DNA from: Rheinheimera sp. EpRS3
Lineage (GTDB): Bacteria > Pseudomonadota > Gammaproteobacteria > Enterobacterales > Alteromonadaceae
Assembly: GCF_001513785.1 (NCBI RefSeq)
Contig: NZ_LNQS01000001.1
Location: 806,001-870,000 of the forward strand
Direction of reading: 5' to 3'
Length of the DNA stretch: 64,000 nucleotides
Below the pieces are notes generated by a model. That model was not told where the DNA came from, searched no databases, and worked only from the letters and a program-made list of their open reading frames with translations. Made by a program: the position numbers and the translations under genes. Numbering within the stretch: position 1 is the stretch's first letter; each line of letters opens with the position of its first letter. Of the stretch, positions 1-8,661 are shown piece by piece.

Positions 1-26
1 CTGAACCGGCTGCATACAGTCCAGGT

Positions 27-1034
27 TTATAAACGCTCTAACATCGCAGCGGTAAAGTCGGTGGTGCCGAAGCTGCCGCCTAAATCACGGGTAGTGCGAT
101 CGCCGGTGGCGATAACATCTGCCAGTGCGCTACGGATTTTCTCCGCTTTATCCTGCATACCTAAATATTCCAGCATCTGAATAGAGGCCAGGATCACTGA
201 GCTTGGGTTCGCCAGGTTTTTACCGGCAATATCCGGCGCGCTGCCGTGTACTGCTTCAAAAATAGCGCAATCTGTACCAATGTTCGCGCCTGGTGCCATA
301 CCTAAGCCACCGACTAAACCGGCGCATAAATCTGACAAAATATCGCCAAACAGGTTAGTAGTAACAATAACGTCGAACTGCTGCGGGTTCATTACCAGCT
401 GCATACAGGCGTTATCAACAATCATTTCCTGTGCTTCAATATCCGGGTAGCGGGTAGCTACTTCACGTGCTGTTTTCAGAAATAAACCTGAGGTGGATTT
501 CAGAATATTGGCCTTGTGTACAATAGTCACTTTCTTGCGCTTTTCGCGCCGTGCCGTTTCAAAGGCAAATACTGCAATACGCTCGGCACCGTCTTTAGTC
601 ACAATACTGGTTGCTTCTGCTACCAGGCCGTCGGCAGACACGACCTGGCCATGGCCAGAGTACATACCTTCCGTGTTTTCACGGATAGTGATGATGTCGA
701 TGTTTTCGTAACGGGCTTTAGTGCCTTTAAATGAAATAACCGGGCGCACGTTAGAGTACAGGTTAAATTTCTTGCGCAGCGTTACATTAATAGAGGTAAA
801 ACCTTCACCCACCGGCGTGGTCAGAGGGCCTTTTAAGGTGATTTTATTGCGGGCAATGGCATCCAGCGTGGCCTGTGGTAACAGCTCACCGGTTTTTTCC
901 AGCGCAGTTAAACCGGCATCGACATATTCATAATCGAAGTTGCAGCCCACTTTATCCAGTACCTGAATGGCGGCTTCAACGATACTTGGGCCTATGCCAT
1001 CGCCTTTAATGACAGTAATAATTTGCTTGCTCAT
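27..1034 (-). CDS. NAD-dependent isocitrate dehydrogenase
   Basis: Oxidative decarboxylation of isocitrate to 2-oxoglutarate in the TCA cycle, in the cytoplasm. The 335-residue length fits the short NAD-type family (like mitochondrial IDH3 and isopropylmalate dehydrogenase), not the ~415-residue NADP-type Icd of E. coli. Visible motifs are the N-terminal GDGIGP (residues 11-16), the substrate loop SINVTLRKKF (81-90), ENTEGMYSG (119-127), the family signature NLFGDILSD (227-235) and the cofactor segment EAVHGSAPDIAGKNLANP (260-277). The ATG has an AAGGA ribosome site. A 163-bp gap upstream separates it from the next gene and presumably holds its promoter, although I see no clear boxes there. 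Isopropylmalate or tartrate dehydrogenase is less likely given the overall match. Confidence 0.9.
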   Translation of the reverse strand: MSKQIITVIKGDGIGPSIVEAAIQVLDKVGCNFDYEYVDAGLTALEKTGELLPQATLDAIARNKITLKGPLTTPVGEGFTSINVTLRKKFNLYSNVRPVISFKGTKARYENIDIITIRENTEGMYSGHGQVVSADGLVAEATSIVTKDGAERIAVFAFETARREKRKKVTIVHKANILKSTSGLFLKTAREVATRYPDIEAQEMIVDNACMQLVMNPQQFDVIVTTNLFGDILSDLCAGLVGGLGMAPGANIGTDCAIFEAVHGSAPDIAGKNLANPSSVILASIQMLEYLGMQDKAEKIRSALADVIATGDRTTRDLGGSFGTTDFTAAMLERL

Positions 1035-1197
1035 GGGGGATCCTTAGCTGTCGTATTTATTAGGAAAGAGGGCCTCTGGCGGGCCTGAAAACGGCGCAGA
1101 ATATAGCATTTTTCGGCACATTACGCCAGTTTGGTGCCAGTTTAGCGCAGTTATCTGTGTTATATACGCTATAAGGCTGGTGAATGTTGTAATAAAA

Positions 1198-2559
1198 CTA
1201 CAATTTAAGGCTGATGGGGTAATAGCATTGGCTGCGTTGTATCAGTTGTTGCAGCCACACATCTGCTGCAACCGCTGTATTGCCAGCCGTTGCAGTTTTA
1301 CTCAGCAGAGCGTTAAAGGATTGGGCTGATGCTGCGCAGTACAGCACCAGGCTGCTATGCCATGCCAGTTGCAGATTAACCGCAACTACTGTTAAACGCT
1401 GGCTTGTACTGGGTTGTAGCCAGGCCGTAACCGCGGCGCTGTAATGATCCAGCTGGTATAGCTGCAGCAGTTCAATAAGCTGTGGCAGGTAAGTTTCACT
1501 TTGGCAATTTAGCGCCGGAGTAAAAGCGCTTTGGTAACCGGTGGTAGTACGATTAACCAGCGCAGTGCGCTGGTAAAGTGGGTTAAGCCATAGCGGGGCG
1601 CAGCAACACAGTGCCAGCAAGCGGCTATCGGTGCTTTGCAGCTTGGGCATAAACAGTTGCAGCGCTTGTGCAAGCACATGACAAAACTGACTAAACACGT
1701 CCTGCCACGGGTGATGCAGGGCACTAAGATAATGCTGCAGCTCTGCCTGAGCCAGCGCTGCAGGCAAGGCATCACGGCCGATAATGCCAATAGCCAGCTT
1801 TACGCTATGCACACTTTGCTGCTGGCGGTTTAACTGGCTTGCCAGTGCCAGCAAGGGTGCTGAGCGCTCCGGGCTGGTTGTCAGGTAATGCTCTAAGGTT
1901 TTGTTGTCATAATGGCGCAGTTCGCTAAAGCGGGAATGTTGCAGCAAATGGGCAAAGGTATCCGGTTGTGGTGTTAGCTCTGTAACTGGCTGCTGCAGTA
2001 GCTGGTGCAAAATATCTAATTCATAGTCACTTTGGCTTAGCATCAGGCGCGTGGCTAACTGCCCCTGCCATTCGCTGCGGTTAGACAGATACTCACTTTG
2101 TGTTAGCAGCAGGCTCAACAATGTTTGTTGCCATTGCGGTTGTTTGCGCTCAGTGGCATAGCAGCCACTTAACACTTTCACTACGCTGGCAGCTTGCGGC
2201 AGCGCTTTAAGCTGCCTGGCGGCTGTCAGGGCAGGGTACGGCAATGGCGATGTTTGCACTGCAGACACTAAAGCGCTGCAGCAGCCGGCAAGAAGCAGTA
2301 AACGCCGGTTAATCGGTTGTAGCTGATAGCAACCGGCAAGATATAACAATACCTCAATACGCCACAGTGATGCTGGCAGTTGGTGGATTGGCTGGTTAAT
2401 GCCGTCATAAGTGATTGTAGTATCAAGTGCTTCGCGCTGTTTGCTTAGCCGTATTGCTGTTTTATACAGCGCCTCAGCTGTGGCAGTGGTGTCATCCTGG
2501 CTAACGCAGTGTTGGTAAAGTTGCTGATAACGCTGCCATGGGCCTGGGTCAGTTTGCAT
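1198..2559 (-). CDS. Unknown protein, Leu/Gln-rich, last gene of the xni-ppnN unit
   Basis: I do not recognise this 453-residue protein. It is rich in Leu, Gln and Ala and looks almost entirely alpha-helical, with no clear signal peptide, no transmembrane helix and no catalytic motif. Cysteine pairs occur (for example GCCSA near residue 92 and CCCA near residue 318) but do not form an obvious metal site. It overlaps the upstream DUF3192 gene by 11 bp, so it is probably translationally coupled to it and transcribed with xni and ppnN. The composition suggests a helical-repeat scaffold; that is inference only. Coding status is supported by length, lack of stops and the tight overlap. Confidence 0.6.
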   Translation of the reverse strand: MQTDPGPWQRYQQLYQHCVSQDDTTATAEALYKTAIRLSKQREALDTTITYDGINQPIHQLPASLWRIEVLLYLAGCYQLQPINRRLLLLAGCCSALVSAVQTSPLPYPALTAARQLKALPQAASVVKVLSGCYATERKQPQWQQTLLSLLLTQSEYLSNRSEWQGQLATRLMLSQSDYELDILHQLLQQPVTELTPQPDTFAHLLQHSRFSELRHYDNKTLEHYLTTSPERSAPLLALASQLNRQQQSVHSVKLAIGIIGRDALPAALAQAELQHYLSALHHPWQDVFSQFCHVLAQALQLFMPKLQSTDSRLLALCCCAPLWLNPLYQRTALVNRTTTGYQSAFTPALNCQSETYLPQLIELLQLYQLDHYSAAVTAWLQPSTSQRLTVVAVNLQLAWHSSLVLYCAASAQSFNALLSKTATAGNTAVAADVWLQQLIQRSQCYYPISLKL

Positions 2560-2974
2560 GGCCGCTAATAACAGTGTAGCGCTGCACCGCCTCTTCGCCT
2601 ATGGCTTGCAGGTTGCGGTTTTTAAACAGCAAGGCTGTGCATTCATCAGCAGTCGTTATGCCATCTGAAACGCTGCGGTGGGTGCGGTAATACAATACCT
2701 GATACAGATCTTTGCCCTGCAACACTGCCTCAGTAATATCTGGTGTGCCAAGGCGGCGCATAACGTCGTCCTGTGTCAGGTTGTCAGTCAATTTATATTG
2801 GTTGATCAGTTTATAGTTAAAGGCTTCCCGGTCTACCCAGGTCATTTGGTCGACATCATCCTGATAGCAGAAAAATACTGTAGCCGTGAGCAACAGATAC
2901 ACTACCAGCCCGATACTGAGCCAGGTCCATTTACGTAGTTTCAGCTGAAACATTGAAGTGGCTTTTTGCATCAT
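2549..2974 (-). CDS. DUF3192 protein with N-terminal membrane anchor
   Basis: A 141-residue protein with one hydrophobic segment (about residues 16-40) followed by a short periplasmic domain. The domain carries the DUF3192 pattern: LGTPD near residue 76, VLYYRTH near 93, then SDGITTADECTALLF. The same pattern is in the lipoprotein at 9894-10253, so the two are paralogues. The fold resembles small SmpA/BamE-like envelope domains; the function is not known to me. The start lies one base after the xni stop (TGATATG), which points to co-transcription with xni. A shorter start at Met8 is possible. Confidence 0.75.
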   Translation of the reverse strand: MMQKATSMFQLKLRKWTWLSIGLVVYLLLTATVFFCYQDDVDQMTWVDREAFNYKLINQYKLTDNLTQDDVMRRLGTPDITEAVLQGKDLYQVLYYRTHRSVSDGITTADECTALLFKNRNLQAIGEEAVQRYTVISGHAN

Positions 2975-2975
2975 A

Positions 2976-3788
2976 TCAGGGGGCTACCACCGGCTGGATC
3001 CGCATATCCTGCAAGTTTAGCCCCAGCTGTACATCGGTTTTTAATGCCAGAATTTGCATAAAAACTTTAATTTGTTCTTTATGCTGCAGAATCTTTTCGC
3101 GCAATTTTTTATGGCAATCCGGGTGTTCTAGTGCTTCGGTCAGCGTAGCCCCAAGCGCCAGCAGATCATGGGCACCTTTGGGGCCAATGCCATTTACACC
3201 GGGAATATTGTTGGTGCTATCACCCACCAGGCTCCAGTAACGCACCAGCTGAGCTGTACTAACCCCAAACTTTTGCTGCACCGCTTCTTCGGTTTGGTGC
3301 TGGCGGGCAAAGGCATCGTAAATTTGAATGTGCGGGCTTAGTAAGGGTAAAAAACCTTTGTCTGTTGACACTATGGTAACCTGCTGGCCGTGTTGCGCCA
3401 GTTTTACTGCGATAGAGGCAATAATATCATCGGCTTCATATTCATCTTGTTGCACGCTGTCAAAGCCAAGCGTTTTGGCGCACTGCTGCAAGCCGGGCAG
3501 GGCATCTGCCAGAATGGTTGGCATTGGTTTACGGTTAGCTTTGTATTCAGCGTACAGCGTTTTACGCCACAGGCTGTTGCGTCCGTCAAATACCAGTACA
3601 GCGTGGCTTGGTGCTAATTCTTGCTGTAATCTTGCCAGTGCCTGACGCAGCATATTTTCTGTATTACGAATGATCTGAGTTTTGGTGCCCTCAGCAACAT
3701 CGTCGGTTACAGGCAAGTATGGCCGCTCCTGCACGGCGTAAAGCCGGCGTATCAGGTTAAGCGCATCAATTAACAGCAAGTGTGCCAT
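2976..3788 (-). CDS. xni: Flap endonuclease Xni (exonuclease IX family)
   Basis: A 270-residue single-domain 5'-nuclease homologous to the 5'-3' exonuclease domain of DNA polymerase I; E. coli Xni is about 251 residues. It cleaves 5' flap DNA. Seen: N-terminal LLIDALNLIRR with the first metal aspartate, FDGRNSLWRKTLYAEYKANRKPMP (the arch region), EYEADDIIASIA with the metal-binding acidic cluster, VSTDKGFLPLL, and the helix-hairpin-helix part VGDSTNNIPGVNGIGPKGAHDLL. It sits 1 bp downstream of ppnN, an association also known from enteric bacteria, and 1 bp before the DUF3192 gene, so it belongs to one minus-strand unit. Confidence 0.9.
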   Translation of the reverse strand: MAHLLLIDALNLIRRLYAVQERPYLPVTDDVAEGTKTQIIRNTENMLRQALARLQQELAPSHAVLVFDGRNSLWRKTLYAEYKANRKPMPTILADALPGLQQCAKTLGFDSVQQDEYEADDIIASIAVKLAQHGQQVTIVSTDKGFLPLLSPHIQIYDAFARQHQTEEAVQQKFGVSTAQLVRYWSLVGDSTNNIPGVNGIGPKGAHDLLALGATLTEALEHPDCHKKLREKILQHKEQIKVFMQILALKTDVQLGLNLQDMRIQPVVAP

Positions 3789-3789
3789 G

Positions 3790-5148
3790 TTAGCGTACTA
3801 CCTTGTAACAGGGTTCATATTTGCTGCCAGGTAGCTTCATTCTGCCCTGGTCCACAAAAGCCTGTAATAGTGTATCCATCATTTGCATCAGTTTGGGCTC
3901 ACCACTTATCTGGAACGGACCATGTTGGCGAATGGCTTTAATACCTTCGTCTTTGACATTACCGGCAACAATGCCGGAGAATGCACGGCGCAGGTTGGCT
4001 GCCAGTGTTGCGCTGTCCTGATCCAGGTGCAAGTCCAGTGCGGCCATATTCTGATGATTCGGGATAAAAGGCTGCTGAAAGTCAGGTTCTATCTGCAGTG
4101 TCCAGTTAAAGTGGTAGGCATCGCCGACAGATTTGCGGTAATGCCGTACCTCGGCAGCAGCCAGCTTAAGCTTACGCGCTACTGCTGGGGCATCATCAAT
4201 AATAATTTCAATCAGTTCTAATGCTGCACTACCCAGGGTATTTTCGATAAAACTGGCAATTTCGCCAAAGTAAGCCTCGCTTTGCTTTGGCCCGGTTAAA
4301 ATAATAGGTAATGTCTGCTGCTGGTTCTCTTCGTGCAGCATAATGCCAAGCAGATATAGCAGTTCTTCTGCGGTACCTGCGCCGCCAGGAAAAATAATAA
4401 TGCCGTGCGCTACCCGGACAAAAGCTTCCAGCCGTTTTTCGATATCCGGCAGGATCACCAGCTCATTCACGATAGGGTTTGGTGGTTCGGCAGCAATAAT
4501 GCTCGGCTCTGTCAGGCCAAGGTAGCGGCCAGTGCTAATGCGTTGTTTATTGTGGCCGATGGTGGCGCCTTTCATCGGGCCTTTCATAGCGCCAGGGCCA
4601 CAGCCGGTGCAAATATCCATGCCACGCAGCCCAAGTTCATAGCCTACTTCTTTGGTGTATTTATATTCCACTTCATTAATAGAGTGGCCACCCCAGCAAA
4701 CAATCATATTAGGCTCGTTACTGGCATCAATTACACGGGCGTTGCGCAAAATATCAAATACGGTGTGAGTAATATGATCGCTGTTGTTTAGATCCAGCCA
4801 ACTTTTACTGCTTTGTAAGCGACTGTGGTAAAACAGAATATCGCGCAGTACGGCAAACAGGTGCTCGTGTATACCTTTGATAATCTTACCGTCAACAAAG
4901 GCGCTGTGCGGCGGATTAAATAATTCAATTTTAATGCCGCGTTCACGGCTGATTAGATTAACGGCAAAATCGCTGAACTGCTCATAAATTTCGGCTGAGC
5001 TGTCGGTGTGGCTACCCACATTCAGCACTGCCAAACAGCAGTTACGAAATAAACGGAAGGCTTCTTGCTGGGTATTTTGCTTTAAATGGTCAACTTCCAG
5101 CTGTGATAATAAATCCATAGACCCAAGTGGGTTTAACTGCACATGCAT
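3790..5148 (-). CDS. ppnN: Nucleotide 5'-monophosphate nucleosidase PpnN
   Basis: Hydrolyses the N-glycosidic bond of purine and pyrimidine nucleoside monophosphates in nucleotide salvage; in E. coli (YgdH) it is a direct target of (p)ppGpp. The protein has 452 residues against 454 in E. coli and shares the LNPLGSMDLLSQLEVD amino terminus. The Rossmann-like LOG domain is visible: GCGPGAMKGPMKGA near residue 182 and PGGAGTAEE at about 254-262. I place the start at 5148, not at the in-frame ATG at 5166, because AAGGAG lies just upstream of 5148 and the homologue begins there. It is 33 bp after the GGDEF gene and 1 bp before xni. Confidence 0.92.
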   Translation of the reverse strand: MHVQLNPLGSMDLLSQLEVDHLKQNTQQEAFRLFRNCCLAVLNVGSHTDSSAEIYEQFSDFAVNLISRERGIKIELFNPPHSAFVDGKIIKGIHEHLFAVLRDILFYHSRLQSSKSWLDLNNSDHITHTVFDILRNARVIDASNEPNMIVCWGGHSINEVEYKYTKEVGYELGLRGMDICTGCGPGAMKGPMKGATIGHNKQRISTGRYLGLTEPSIIAAEPPNPIVNELVILPDIEKRLEAFVRVAHGIIIFPGGAGTAEELLYLLGIMLHEENQQQTLPIILTGPKQSEAYFGEIASFIENTLGSAALELIEIIIDDAPAVARKLKLAAAEVRHYRKSVGDAYHFNWTLQIEPDFQQPFIPNHQNMAALDLHLDQDSATLAANLRRAFSGIVAGNVKDEGIKAIRQHGPFQISGEPKLMQMMDTLLQAFVDQGRMKLPGSKYEPCYKVVR

Positions 5149-5181
5149 ATGTGCTCCTTTATACATTAGGTTAATGCCGTG

Positions 5182-6789
5182 TCAGGAGGCAGGTTTAAGA
5201 ATAACTTTATCACGGCCTGCTTTTTTGGCTTCGTACAGCGCTTCATCGGCACGATCAAAAGCACTGCGATTGGTGTCTTGTTCTGTAAATCGGGTCGCGC
5301 CAAATGAAATGGTAATAGGCACATTTACATTTTTGAATTTAAAAGGGATTTTACCAATTTTCTCCCTTAAGGCGTTAAGCCGCTTTTCCAGTTCGGCTAA
5401 CTCAGTTTCCGGAAATAGCATAATAAACTCTTCACCACCGTAACGGGCGATAAAATCGGTTTCGCGCAGGTTGAGTTTCAGCGTTTTAGCAATCACTTTG
5501 AGCGTTTTATCACCGGCACTGTGGCCGTAGCTATCATTAATGTTTTTAAAATGATCAACATCTGCCAGCACCACGCAAAGTGGTTTTTTATAGCGTTGCC
5601 AGCGTTTAATTTCTAATTGGTAGCGCTCATCAAAAGCCGCGCGGTTGGGTATTTCTGTGAGTGCATCTTGCAGGCTGCGGAAATTTTGCTCGGCAATGCG
5701 CTTTTTAAAAGTGCCGGCATCTGTTTCCAGCTCGCCGAGGCGTTGTTCCATATTGCCAAGTGTTAACAGCAATTGCTGCCGTTCCTGCTGTTCCAGCTGC
5801 TCTTTTTCACGTAACGATCCGGTAATAGCAGTTAACTTATCACTGACCAGTAATTTTAACTGTTCCAGCGACGTGGCCTTTTGGCTGACATGGCTAAGAT
5901 GATCAATTTGCAACTCAATTTGCTGATTTAGCACCAGCATTTTTTGTTTCAGATCGGTCGATGCACTTAACGACGATACCACTGATTGTTGCACGCTGGT
6001 CAGGGCATCATTGAGTTTTAATAAAAAATGTTCAGCCGACTGACGCTCGCGGTTAATACTGCTGATAATAATGCCGATGGTTTTTAAGCAAGCTTCCAGC
6101 AAAGCATCAATGGGCAGTTTGCCCAGCAAACTCAGCCGGATGGCATCAATTTCGGCAGCACTTTCTTCGGCAAACGCCAGCTCGCTCAGCAAGTTGGTTA
6201 ACTCGACACTGATTTGGCGGCAAATATGGCCGTAGCGTACGTCATCATCGTCATCGCTGTCGGCCAGGTACTGTTTGGCTTGCAGTACGTTTTGATACAG
6301 TTTGGCCAGTTCAGTTAAGTGCGGTAAAAATGCATGCACCGTAGCAGAGGGTTGGCCGACTTTTCCCAATAACAGGCGTAAATCGCGGCGTAGCTGGTCG
6401 GGCAAACCTTTTTGTTGCTGCAACAGCTTACCGGCGTCTGCCAGGCCCTGCTGCATGCTTTGAATGTCGGCCTGGTGCCTTGATTCTAACAGTTTAAGAT
6501 TGTCGCTGGTGGCCTCAATAAACGGTAGCAGTTTTTCCAGATCGGTGCCGCGGTTTAGTTCGGTTCGCAACTTTGCCAGCCGGTTATCTAAATCGACATC
6601 CCCCCCTTTGCACGCCAGAGACAGCCGCGAGACAAACTGGGCCAGAATTTTAAACTGGGTTTCATAAGTGTCTTCAAGCGCTTTACGTGCTTTAAGTGCG
6701 CTAGCCAGTTGTTTTTGTGTGTCGTCTTGCAAGACCACCACCTGAGGGTTCGCTGTTAAATCTATGTTTAGATTTAAGTATATCGGCAA
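5182..6789 (-). CDS. Diguanylate cyclase with long N-terminal coiled-coil region
   Basis: The C-terminal third is a GGDEF domain that makes cyclic di-GMP from two GTP. The active motif is GGEEF (residues 451-455), with a product-inhibition I-site RETD (442-445) at the standard five-residue distance. Before it, about 360 residues of helical, coiled-coil-rich sequence contain no recognisable PAS, GAF or transmembrane segment, so the protein seems cytosolic and its signal is unknown. The reading frame opens with TTG at 6789, with no good ribosome site. A GTG pair near residue 17 is an alternative, so the first ~20 residues are uncertain. It is probably the first gene of the unit with ppnN, which would place c-di-GMP and (p)ppGpp-responsive genes together. 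Confidence 0.85.
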   Translation of the reverse strand: MPIYLNLNIDLTANPQVVVLQDDTQKQLASALKARKALEDTYETQFKILAQFVSRLSLACKGGDVDLDNRLAKLRTELNRGTDLEKLLPFIEATSDNLKLLESRHQADIQSMQQGLADAGKLLQQQKGLPDQLRRDLRLLLGKVGQPSATVHAFLPHLTELAKLYQNVLQAKQYLADSDDDDDVRYGHICRQISVELTNLLSELAFAEESAAEIDAIRLSLLGKLPIDALLEACLKTIGIIISSINRERQSAEHFLLKLNDALTSVQQSVVSSLSASTDLKQKMLVLNQQIELQIDHLSHVSQKATSLEQLKLLVSDKLTAITGSLREKEQLEQQERQQLLLTLGNMEQRLGELETDAGTFKKRIAEQNFRSLQDALTEIPNRAAFDERYQLEIKRWQRYKKPLCVVLADVDHFKNINDSYGHSAGDKTLKVIAKTLKLNLRETDFIARYGGEEFIMLFPETELAELEKRLNALREKIGKIPFKFKNVNVPITISFGATRFTEQDTNRSAFDRADEALYEAKKAGRDKVILKPAS

Positions 6790-6835
6790 AAGTAATAAAT
6801 GCGATCACTGTTTTAAGCAAAATGTATTAGCAGAT

Positions 6836-6865
6836 AAAAAAACAGCAGGCCCTAAGGCCTGCTGT
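6836..6865 (-). terminator. Rho-independent terminator after a small minus-strand transcript
   Basis: Perfect 10-bp stem ACAGCAGGCC/GGCCTGCTGT (6842-6851 with 6856-6865) and a 4-base loop. Seven A residues on the plus strand (6836-6842) give the U-tract for minus-strand transcription. No larger minus-strand gene ends here: queF stops about 330 bp away. The terminator therefore probably serves the small reading frame at 6897-6959. Confidence 0.75.
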
Positions 6866-6896
6866 AGCAGGGGATTTATCTTTATTATTGTCCGGT

Positions 6897-6959
6897 TTAC
6901 TTTTTACACAGGTAATAAGGTAACCAGGTTTGTTCTTCAGCAGAGGTCAGGTGTTGCAT
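6897..6959 (-). CDS. Candidate 20-residue small protein
   Basis: A short reading frame in a 403-bp AT-rich gap (6790-7192) with no larger gene. It would encode MQHLTSAEEQ then TWLPYYLCKK. Support: AAGGG lies nine bases before the ATG, the stop is 31 bases before a strong terminator oriented for this strand, and a 9-bp hairpin (6986-7008) would lie in its leader. No promoter is certain; a TATAAA-like box preceded by TTTAAA occurs near 7080-7105. It could be a small membrane or regulatory peptide, a leader peptide, or chance within a non-coding RNA. The rest of the gap is AT-rich with nothing else I can name. Confidence 0.4.
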   Translation of the reverse strand: MQHLTSAEEQTWLPYYLCKK

Positions 6960-6985
6960 AATCAGCATCCCTTGTTGGAACTACT

Positions 6986-7008
6986 GTCCGGCAGTCCATC
7001 TGCCAGAC
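6986..7008 (-). promoter_or_regulatory. Leader hairpin upstream of the small gene
   Basis: GTCCGGCAG (6986-6994) and CTGCCAGAC (7000-7008) pair over nine positions with one G-U type mismatch around a 5-base loop. On the minus strand this would form in the RNA about 20 bases before the ribosome site of the 20-residue frame. A role in its translation is inference. Confidence 0.35.
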
Positions 7009-7192
7009 GCTGCATATTTAAACAGAAAAAATTGGTTTTTGAAAGTTGGTATGTAATGTTTCTGTGCTTATTTCAGATTTTATAAACCTTTTGCTGTTAA
7101 TTTAAATTTACAGATTTATATTTCACTGATTTAGTTGGTATTTATTTATTGGGTGTTTTTGATTTTGAAAGTCTTTTTGTAATGTTACATGT

Positions 7193-8050
7193 TTACTGTC
7201 GGCTTAAGCGAATTGCCGGTGGGGTGCAGGGCTCACTGGCGCGCCAGGGGTTGATATCCAGCCCACCGCGACGGGTATAGCGGGCGTAAACACACAAAAA
7301 GCTGGGCTGACAATGTGACCAGATGTCGCTGAAAATACGTTCAACACATTGTTCATGAAACTCGTTGTGGCTGCGAAAGCTGATCAAATAACGTAACAGC
7401 GCTGCGTGATCCAGCGCTTTGCCACGGTAATGGATATAAACACTGGCCCAATCGGGTTGAGAGGTAATTAAACAATTCGATTTAAGTAAGTGAGAGTGCA
7501 GCTTCTCTTCAACGATATCGGCATCAGTCTGGGTTTGCAGTAAGCTGGCATCATAGTGGTACTGGGTAATTTCAATATCCAGATCATCAATACAGCGCCC
7601 TGGGATCCAGGTAGGCTGAAACGCCATAATCTCATTAACGTTATGCAGGCTGACTTTTACTTCTTTACCGGCACAGGCTGATAAATCGCGCTGCAAATGC
7701 TGATACACCTGGCCCAGATCAGCAAAGCGGCTTTGGTTAAAACTGTTGAGGTATAACTTAAATGACTTGGACTCAATTAAATTTGCCGAGTTGTAAGGCA
7801 CCACAAAGGTAGCCAGCGCTACCATAGGTTTACCTTTGGCATTAAGCCAGGATAACTCGTAACCGTGCCAGATGTCCTGACCTACAAAGGGTAAGGCTGT
7901 TGCCGCCAGACCAATATCATCCCGGCCCAGGCTGCGGGGTACTGCCTGCAATAAACTGGCATCATACTGATCGGCATAGGCGGTTACTTTACCAAGGCTT
8001 AATCCGGCAAGAAGTTCTGAGTGGTTGCTGGTCATGTCTGTTTTTGTCAT
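7193..8050 (-). CDS. queF: NADPH-dependent 7-cyano-7-deazaguanine reductase QueF
   Basis: Reduces preQ0 to preQ1 in queuosine tRNA-modification synthesis. This is the long, two-domain (YqcD-type) form. The QueF motif [12 protein letters not shown] is present in the N-terminal half, and the catalytic cysteine is in [11 protein letters not shown] (Cys193 from this start). The N-terminus [27 protein letters not shown] matches the E. coli protein (282 residues). I use the ATG at 8050 (285 residues); 8035 is an alternative giving 280. A longer frame from a TTG at 8122 would run into syd and is not supported by homology. It diverges from syd, as in enteric bacteria. Confidence 0.93.
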   Translation of the reverse strand: MTKTDMTSNHSELLAGLSLGKVTAYADQYDASLLQAVPRSLGRDDIGLAATALPFVGQDIWHGYELSWLNAKGKPMVALATFVVPYNSANLIESKSFKLYLNSFNQSRFADLGQVYQHLQRDLSACAGKEVKVSLHNVNEIMAFQPTWIPGRCIDDLDIEITQYHYDASLLQTQTDADIVEEKLHSHLLKSNCLITSQPDWASVYIHYRGKALDHAALLRYLISFRSHNEFHEQCVERIFSDIWSHCQPSFLCVYARYTRRGGLDINPWRASEPCTPPAIRLSRQ

Positions 8051-8109
8051 CACGGCGTAGTTAGCGTTACAATGGTGCAAGTTTATCATAAAGTTTGATG
8101 GAAGGTCGC

Positions 8110-8661
8110 GTGGCTCTGGCAACGAATTACAGTCAATTTATTCAGCGTGCAGTACTGTGGCATCAGCAGCAACAGCTGGCATTAACGACCTGGGCCGATC
8201 CCAAAAGCCCGTCACCCTGTCAGGTGGCAGAAGCTGTTGACGACAAGGTGCAATGGCAGCCGGTATTGCAGCAACCGCCTGCTGATTTTTCTAATGTTGA
8301 GCAGGCACTTGAGCTGGAGTTACACCCGGATATAAAAAGCTTTTATCAGTTACAGTATGGTGCGGGCCTGGCCGCTGAGCATAGCCGCGGCAAGCTGCTG
8401 CTGCTAATGGTATGGAACAGCGATGATGTAAAGCGGCTACAGGAGAACATTATCGGCCATATTATTATGAAGCGGCGGTTAAAGCAGCGCGAGACAGTGT
8501 TTTTTGCCACCACTGAAGATGATGATATTTTGCTGTCGGTACTTAACAGCACAGGTGAAGTGTTTGTAGAGCATGTAGGGCAGGAAGTAAAAGAAAAGCT
8601 GGCCGACAACCTGGCTGATTTTATCAGCCAGCTGGCACCTTGTAGTTACGACGGGCTTTGA
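8110..8661 (+). CDS. syd: SecY-interacting protein Syd
   Basis: Cytoplasmic protein that binds SecY at the inner membrane and is thought to monitor assembled translocon; E. coli Syd has 181 residues. Conserved parts seen are [38 protein letters not shown] and the C-terminal [10 protein letters not shown] choose GTG at 8110 because GGAAGG lies four bases before it; ATG at 8098 is in frame and would add four residues. The 5' end lies within about 60 bp of the divergent queF start. The 3' end overlaps the convergent zinc-ribbon gene by 16 bp. Confidence 0.88.
   Translation: MALATNYSQFIQRAVLWHQQQQLALTTWADPKSPSPCQVAEAVDDKVQWQPVLQQPPADFSNVEQALELELHPDIKSFYQLQYGAGLAAEHSRGKLLLLMVWNSDDVKRLQENIIGHIIMKRRLKQRETVFFATTEDDDILLSVLNSTGEVFVEHVGQEVKEKLADNLADFISQLAPCSYDGL

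Noticed and set aside
8051-8122. Extended queF start at TTG 8122
   Set aside because: Homologues begin near 8050/8035 and the extension would run into the syd start.
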